From the NCBI GenBank assembly GCA_005800965.1, contig SYEA01000065.1, forward strand, positions 1-16,094: DNA of 16,094 nt. The letters run 5' to 3'. Of the stretch, positions 12,803 to 16,094 are shown in pieces. The translations under genes were made by a program, and so were the position numbers. This DNA comes from Actinomycetota bacterium. GTDB lineage: Bacteria; Actinomycetota; Acidimicrobiia; Acidimicrobiales; Ilumatobacteraceae. The first letter of the stretch is position 1; every line of letters begins with the position of its first letter. The notes under the pieces were generated by a model. The model was not told the origin of the DNA, made no database searches, and was given only the letters and a program-made list of their open reading frames with translations.

Positions 12803-14085
12803 CCGGCGCCGAGCGAATCGTGTTGAAGGGTGGGCGAGTGGTGGATTCACGCGGCGAGCGTGTCGTTGACGTCGCTGTGCAGCGCGGTGTGGTGGTCGAA
12901 GTGGGCGAGCAGTTGAGCGGTGGCCGCACGATTGACGCGTCGGGGTGTGTGGTGGCCCCAGGGTTTGTTGACCTGCATGCCCACTTGCGCGAGCCTGGCA
13001 AAGAAGAAGCCGAGACGATCGAAACCGGCAGCCGAGCGGGTGCCAAGGGTGGTTACACAGCCCTCGTGGCGATGCCCAACACGGACCCGCCGCAAGACAG
13101 CGTGGCCGTCATCGACTTCGTGCGTGAACAAGGCAAGCGGGCGGGGTTGGTCGAGGTGGTGCCGAGCGGATGCATCACCTTGGGCCGCCAGGGCGAGGCG
13201 CTGGCCCCGATGGCCGAGCTGGCTGCGGCCGGCGTGCGCATCTTCACTGACGACGGCAACGGTGTACAAGACGAACTGCTCATGCGCCGAGCCATGGAAT
13301 ACGCCAAAGGTCTCGGCGTCACGCTGGCCCAGCATTGTGAGGTTGCCACGCTCACCAAAGGTGCGGTGATGAACGAGTGTCAGTGTTGCACGTCGCTGGG
13401 TCTGCCAGGTTGGCCGTCGATCGCCGAAGAGCTCATGGTGTTTCGCGACATCGAACTGGCTCGTTTGACCGGGGCACGCGTGCACTTTCTACATCTGTCA
13501 ACTGCCCGCAGTGTGGAGTTGGTGCGAGCCGCCAAGCGTGACGGCTTGCCGATAACTGCCGAGGTAACGCCACACCACTTGTCGTTAGATGAAACCCGAC
13601 TCACCACTTTCGACACAGTGTTCAAAGTGAACCCACCGCTGCGTTCACTGGCCGACATTGCTGCGCTACGAGCCGGCGTCGTCGATGGCACGATCGATGC
13701 GTTGGCCACCGATCATGCCCCACATCCGCGCCGCGACAAAGAGCTCACGCTCGACCAGGCGCCACCCGGCATGCTCGGCCTGGAGACCGCGCTGGGTGTG
13801 GCGCTCGGGGTGCTCGACGTGAGCCTCACTCAGCTGGTGCGCATCATGTCGATTCATCCCGCCCAAATCGCAGGCATCGCTGATCGTCATGGTCGTGACA
13901 TCGAGCCAGGTGCGCCGGCAAATCTCGTGGTGTTCGACCCAAATGCCACGTGGCAGGTGGAGCCCGAGACGCTGGCGAGCAAGAGTCGCAACACTCCGTA
14001 TGTTGGGATGACCTTGCGCGGCAAAGTGCGACACACGATGTTCAACGGTGACATCACTGTGTTGCATGGTGAAGCGCAACGATGA
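12799..14085 (+). CDS. pyrC: Dihydroorotase (type I)
   Basis: Cyclises N-carbamoyl-aspartate to dihydroorotate. The 428-residue amidohydrolase has the metal ligands H60 and H62 (DLHAHLREPG), an Asp in FTDDG (151-152), H179 (LAQHCE), H232 (LHLST) and D305 (TDHAPH). Length and the FTDDG motif point to the Aquifex/Bacillus-like type I class without a carboxylated lysine. The ligand set shows an active enzyme rather than a pseudo-dihydroorotase. The segment after H179, usually of the form MNEG, reads MNECQCCTS and holds three cysteines (194, 196, 197), unusual for this stretch. Beta-sandwich residues flank the barrel (5-50 and about 365-425). It overlaps pyrB and carA by ATGA. Confidence 0.96.
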   Translation: MTGAERIVLKGGRVVDSRGERVVDVAVQRGVVVEVGEQLSGGRTIDASGCVVAPGFVDLHAHLREPGKEEAETIETGSRAGAKGGYTALVAMPNTDPPQDSVAVIDFVREQGKRAGLVEVVPSGCITLGRQGEALAPMAELAAAGVRIFTDDGNGVQDELLMRRAMEYAKGLGVTLAQHCEVATLTKGAVMNECQCCTSLGLPGWPSIAEELMVFRDIELARLTGARVHFLHLSTARSVELVRAAKRDGLPITAEVTPHHLSLDETRLTTFDTVFKVNPPLRSLADIAALRAGVVDGTIDALATDHAPHPRRDKELTLDQAPPGMLGLETALGVALGVLDVSLTQLVRIMSIHPAQIAGIADRHGRDIEPGAPANLVVFDPNATWQVEPETLASKSRNTPYVGMTLRGKVRHTMFNGDITVLHGEAQR

Positions 14086-15188
14086 ACGCGCTCCTCGTGC
14101 TGGCTGATGGCAGCGTCTTTGAAGGTGAAGCCATCGGTGCTGAAGTTCCGGTGTCAGCGGGTGAGGTGGTGTTTCACACCGGGCTCAGCGGTTATCAAGA
14201 AGTGCTCACCGACCCGAGCTATGCCGGTCAGGTCATCACCTTCACCACACCGCACATTGGCAATTACGGGGTGACGCAATCCGACAACGAATCAGCAAGG
14301 GTGTTTGCCCGCGGTGTAATCATGCGCGAAATCGCCAGGCGGCGCAGCAACTGGCGCAGTCAAGAACCCCTCGACGTGTTTTTGCGGGCCCGCGGAGTGG
14401 GTGGCATCACCGGCATCGACACTCGCCGCTTAACACGGCTACTGCGCGACACGGGTTCGTTGCTCGGCGCGTTCGGCACAGCTGACTTGGCCACACTGCA
14501 GGCGGCTGTGGCTAGCGAACAAGGCACGACCGGTCGCAACTTGGTCGCAGAGGTCAGCACGCAGTTGCCGTACGACGTGGTCAACACGATTCATGCAGAC
14601 AAATTGACGTCTACGACCAAGCCGTTTTCGGTGGTGGCGTACGACTTCGGCATGAAGCAAACAATCTTGCGATGTTTGAGTGAGATCGCCGACGTGCATG
14701 TGGTGCCGGCCCACACGCCAGCCAGTGAGGTCATCGCCCGGCGACCCGACGGCGTGTTTTTGTCGAATGGCCCGGGCGACCCCGAGATGGTGCTCGATGC
14801 ACCTGCCAACATTCGCAAACTCATCGCCGCCGATAGTCCCGTGTTTGGAATTTGTCTCGGACACCAGTTGTTGGGTTTGGCCTTGGGTGGGCGCACCTTC
14901 AAGTTGCCGTTCGGTCACCATGGCGCCAATCATCCGGTGCGCGACACGACCACGGGACGAGTCGAAATCACCAGTCAGAATCACAACTTTTGCGTCGACC
15001 CCGACTCGCTGGCAGGCAAGGTGGATGTCACACATGTGAACCTGAATGACAACACCAATGAAGGCATGGTGGTGCGTGGGGCACGAGCATTCAGCGTGCA
15101 GTATCACCCCGAGGCAGGCCCCGGGCCGCACGACTCGCGTTACTTGTTTGAGCGTTTCGCAGCGATGATGCGCAGTGGGGGCAACTAG
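14082..15188 (+). CDS. carA: Carbamoyl-phosphate synthase small (glutaminase) subunit
   Basis: Hydrolyses glutamine and channels ammonia to CarB for carbamoyl phosphate, which feeds both pyrimidine and arginine synthesis. The 368-residue protein has the CarA-specific N-domain (FHTGLSGYQEVLTDPSYAGQ, GITGIDTRRLTRLLR) and a class I glutaminase domain. The triad is C258 (GICLGHQ), H342 and E344 (QYHPE). The oxyanion-type motif LSNGPGDP (227-234) is intact. The start overlaps pyrC as ATGA. The last base of its TAG stop is the first base of the carB GTG. No separate arginine-operon copy is in the window, so this may be the only CPSase; that is inference. Confidence 0.97.
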   Translation: MNALLVLADGSVFEGEAIGAEVPVSAGEVVFHTGLSGYQEVLTDPSYAGQVITFTTPHIGNYGVTQSDNESARVFARGVIMREIARRRSNWRSQEPLDVFLRARGVGGITGIDTRRLTRLLRDTGSLLGAFGTADLATLQAAVASEQGTTGRNLVAEVSTQLPYDVVNTIHADKLTSTTKPFSVVAYDFGMKQTILRCLSEIADVHVVPAHTPASEVIARRPDGVFLSNGPGDPEMVLDAPANIRKLIAADSPVFGICLGHQLLGLALGGRTFKLPFGHHGANHPVRDTTTGRVEITSQNHNFCVDPDSLAGKVDVTHVNLNDNTNEGMVVRGARAFSVQYHPEAGPGPHDSRYLFERFAAMMRSGGN

Positions 15189-16094
15189 TGCCGCGTCGCA
15201 ATGATTTGCACAGCATCCTGGTCATTGGTTCGGGGCCGATTGTGATTGGCCAGGCCTGTGAGTTCGACTACTCAGGCACGCAAGCATGTCGCGTGTTGCG
15301 CGCCGAGGGCTACCGCGTGATTCTGGCGAACTACAACCCGGCCACCATCATGACCGACCCTGACTTTGCGGATCGCACCTACATCGAGCCACTTACCGTT
15401 GAGGTGCTGGCTGCGATCATCGAGCGCGAGCGCCCCGATGCAGTATTGCCCACTTTGGGCGGCCAAACGGCGCTCAATTTGGCGATGGCATTGTTCGAGC
15501 GTGGTTTGGCGGGTGTGCCTGGCACACCAGAGTTGATCGGTGCCAACGCCGAAGCAATTTCCACCGCCGAGGATCGCGAAAAATTCAAACGCGCGATGAT
15601 CGAGATTGGGCTCAAGGTTCCGCAGAGCGGTATCGCCCACACGTTGGCCGAGGCGCAAGAGGTGCTGGCCAATATTTCGTTGCCCGTCATCATTCGCCCG
15701 GCGTACATCTTGGGTGGGCGCGGCACGGGAATCGCCAACACCACAGACGAGTTCACCCAGATCGTGACTGCTGGTTTGGCTGCCAGCCCCATCGGCGAAG
15801 TCTTGATCGAAACGTCGATCAAGGGCTGGAAGGAATACGAATTGGAAGTCATGCGTGACAGCGCCGACAACTGCGTGATCATCTGTTCGATTGAAAACAT
15901 CGACGCGATGGGGGTGCACACTGGTGACTCGATCACTGTCGCGCCGGCAATGACGTTGTCTGACGTGGAGTACCAAGAGATGCGCAACTCGGCCTTTGCC
16001 TGCATTCGACGCGTCGGGGTCGAGACCGGTGGTTCGAACGTGCAGTTTGCAGTGAATCCGACCACGGGTGAACAAGTCGTCATCGAGATGAACC
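15188..16094 (+). CDS. carB: Carbamoyl-phosphate synthase large subunit, N-terminal ~302 residues (cut by window edge)
   Basis: The large subunit makes carbamoyl phosphate from bicarbonate, ATP and ammonia delivered by CarA. The frame is open from the GTG at 15188 to the right edge, covering the carboxyphosphate domain out of about 1070-1100 residues. Clear signatures are ILVIGSGPIVIGQACEFDY near the start, GTQACRVLRAEGYRV, NPATIMTDP, LPTLGGQTALNLA, AEDREKFKRAMIEIG, WKEYELEVMRD, CSIENIDAMGVHTGDS and ETGGSNVQFAVNP. Its glycine loop reads GGRGTGIA (176-183) where E. coli has GGSGGGIA, with the nucleotide-binding Arg at R170. The start shares one base with the carA stop; a G-rich run (15177-15181) six bases upstream may serve as a weak ribosome site. 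A long frame on the opposite strand here is a shadow. Confidence 0.96.
   Translation, partial: MPRRNDLHSILVIGSGPIVIGQACEFDYSGTQACRVLRAEGYRVILANYNPATIMTDPDFADRTYIEPLTVEVLAAIIERERPDAVLPTLGGQTALNLAMALFERGLAGVPGTPELIGANAEAISTAEDREKFKRAMIEIGLKVPQSGIAHTLAEAQEVLANISLPVIIRPAYILGGRGTGIANTTDEFTQIVTAGLAASPIGEVLIETSIKGWKEYELEVMRDSADNCVIICSIENIDAMGVHTGDSITVAPAMTLSDVEYQEMRNSAFACIRRVGVETGGSNVQFAVNPTTGEQVVIEMN

Noticed and set aside
15272..16075. Open frames of 267 and 234 codons on the - strand at the right edge
   Set aside because: Both are shadows of carB, which is clearly encoded on the + strand from the GTG at 15188 with intact family motifs.
1..16094. Mobile elements, CRISPR arrays, defence genes, tRNAs or a novel multi-gene system
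   Set aside because: Every base apart from short gaps is covered by recognisable housekeeping genes and one DUF2079 gene; no repeats array, transposase, integrase or RNA gene was seen.

Overview
The window looks like a conserved chromosomal housekeeping block from a member of the Actinomycetota, most likely the class Acidimicrobiia. Three things point there: the gene order alaS-ruvX-mltG-aroE-aroC-aroK-aroB-aroQ-pepP-efp-nusB followed by pyrR-pyrB-pyrC-carA-carB; the moderately high GC content, near 60% by eye; and the scarcity of clear Shine-Dalgarno sites. The class assignment is inference. All 17 genes are on the + strand. The longest gap between genes is 49 bases, so no stretch over 300 bases lacks a gene. 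I see no tRNA, rRNA, CRISPR array, insertion sequence, attachment site or intrinsic terminator.

Region 1 (1-3599) holds the 3' part of alaS (alanyl-tRNA synthetase, cut by the left edge), ruvX (YqgF-family RNase H fold protein) and mltG (membrane murein transglycosylase). Region 2 (3596-7636) is a shikimate pathway cluster. It encodes five steps: AroB (step 2), AroQ (step 3), AroE (step 4), AroK (step 5) and AroC (step 7). AroF/G (step 1) and AroA (step 6) are not here. Region 3 (7633-9808) holds an M24B Xaa-Pro peptidase, elongation factor P and the antitermination factor NusB. Region 4 (9818-11287) is a single DUF2079 membrane protein, probably of the GT-C glycosyltransferase type. Region 5 (11337 to the right edge) is the start of the pyrimidine operon: pyrR, pyrB, pyrC, carA and a truncated carB. 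Together these turn bicarbonate, glutamine, ATP and aspartate into dihydroorotate.

The genes are packed for translational coupling. Seven junctions are ATGA overlaps, carA and carB share one base, and efp starts 28 bases inside pepP with its own ribosome binding site. Strong Shine-Dalgarno sites appear mainly where a gene needs independent initiation, as at pyrR and efp.

The most informative non-coding element is the 49-base gap before pyrR. It contains an exact match to the PyrR-binding-loop consensus in a foldable hairpin. The hairpin ends two bases before the pyrR Shine-Dalgarno site and no terminator follows, which suggests PyrR-dependent translational repression. A second structure, a 9-bp perfect inverted repeat extendable to 12 bp, spans the efp stop codon and ends just before the nusB start. 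Candidate leaderless promoters lie just before aroC and aroQ. I found no evidence for a wholly new multi-gene system; the points of interest are regulatory.
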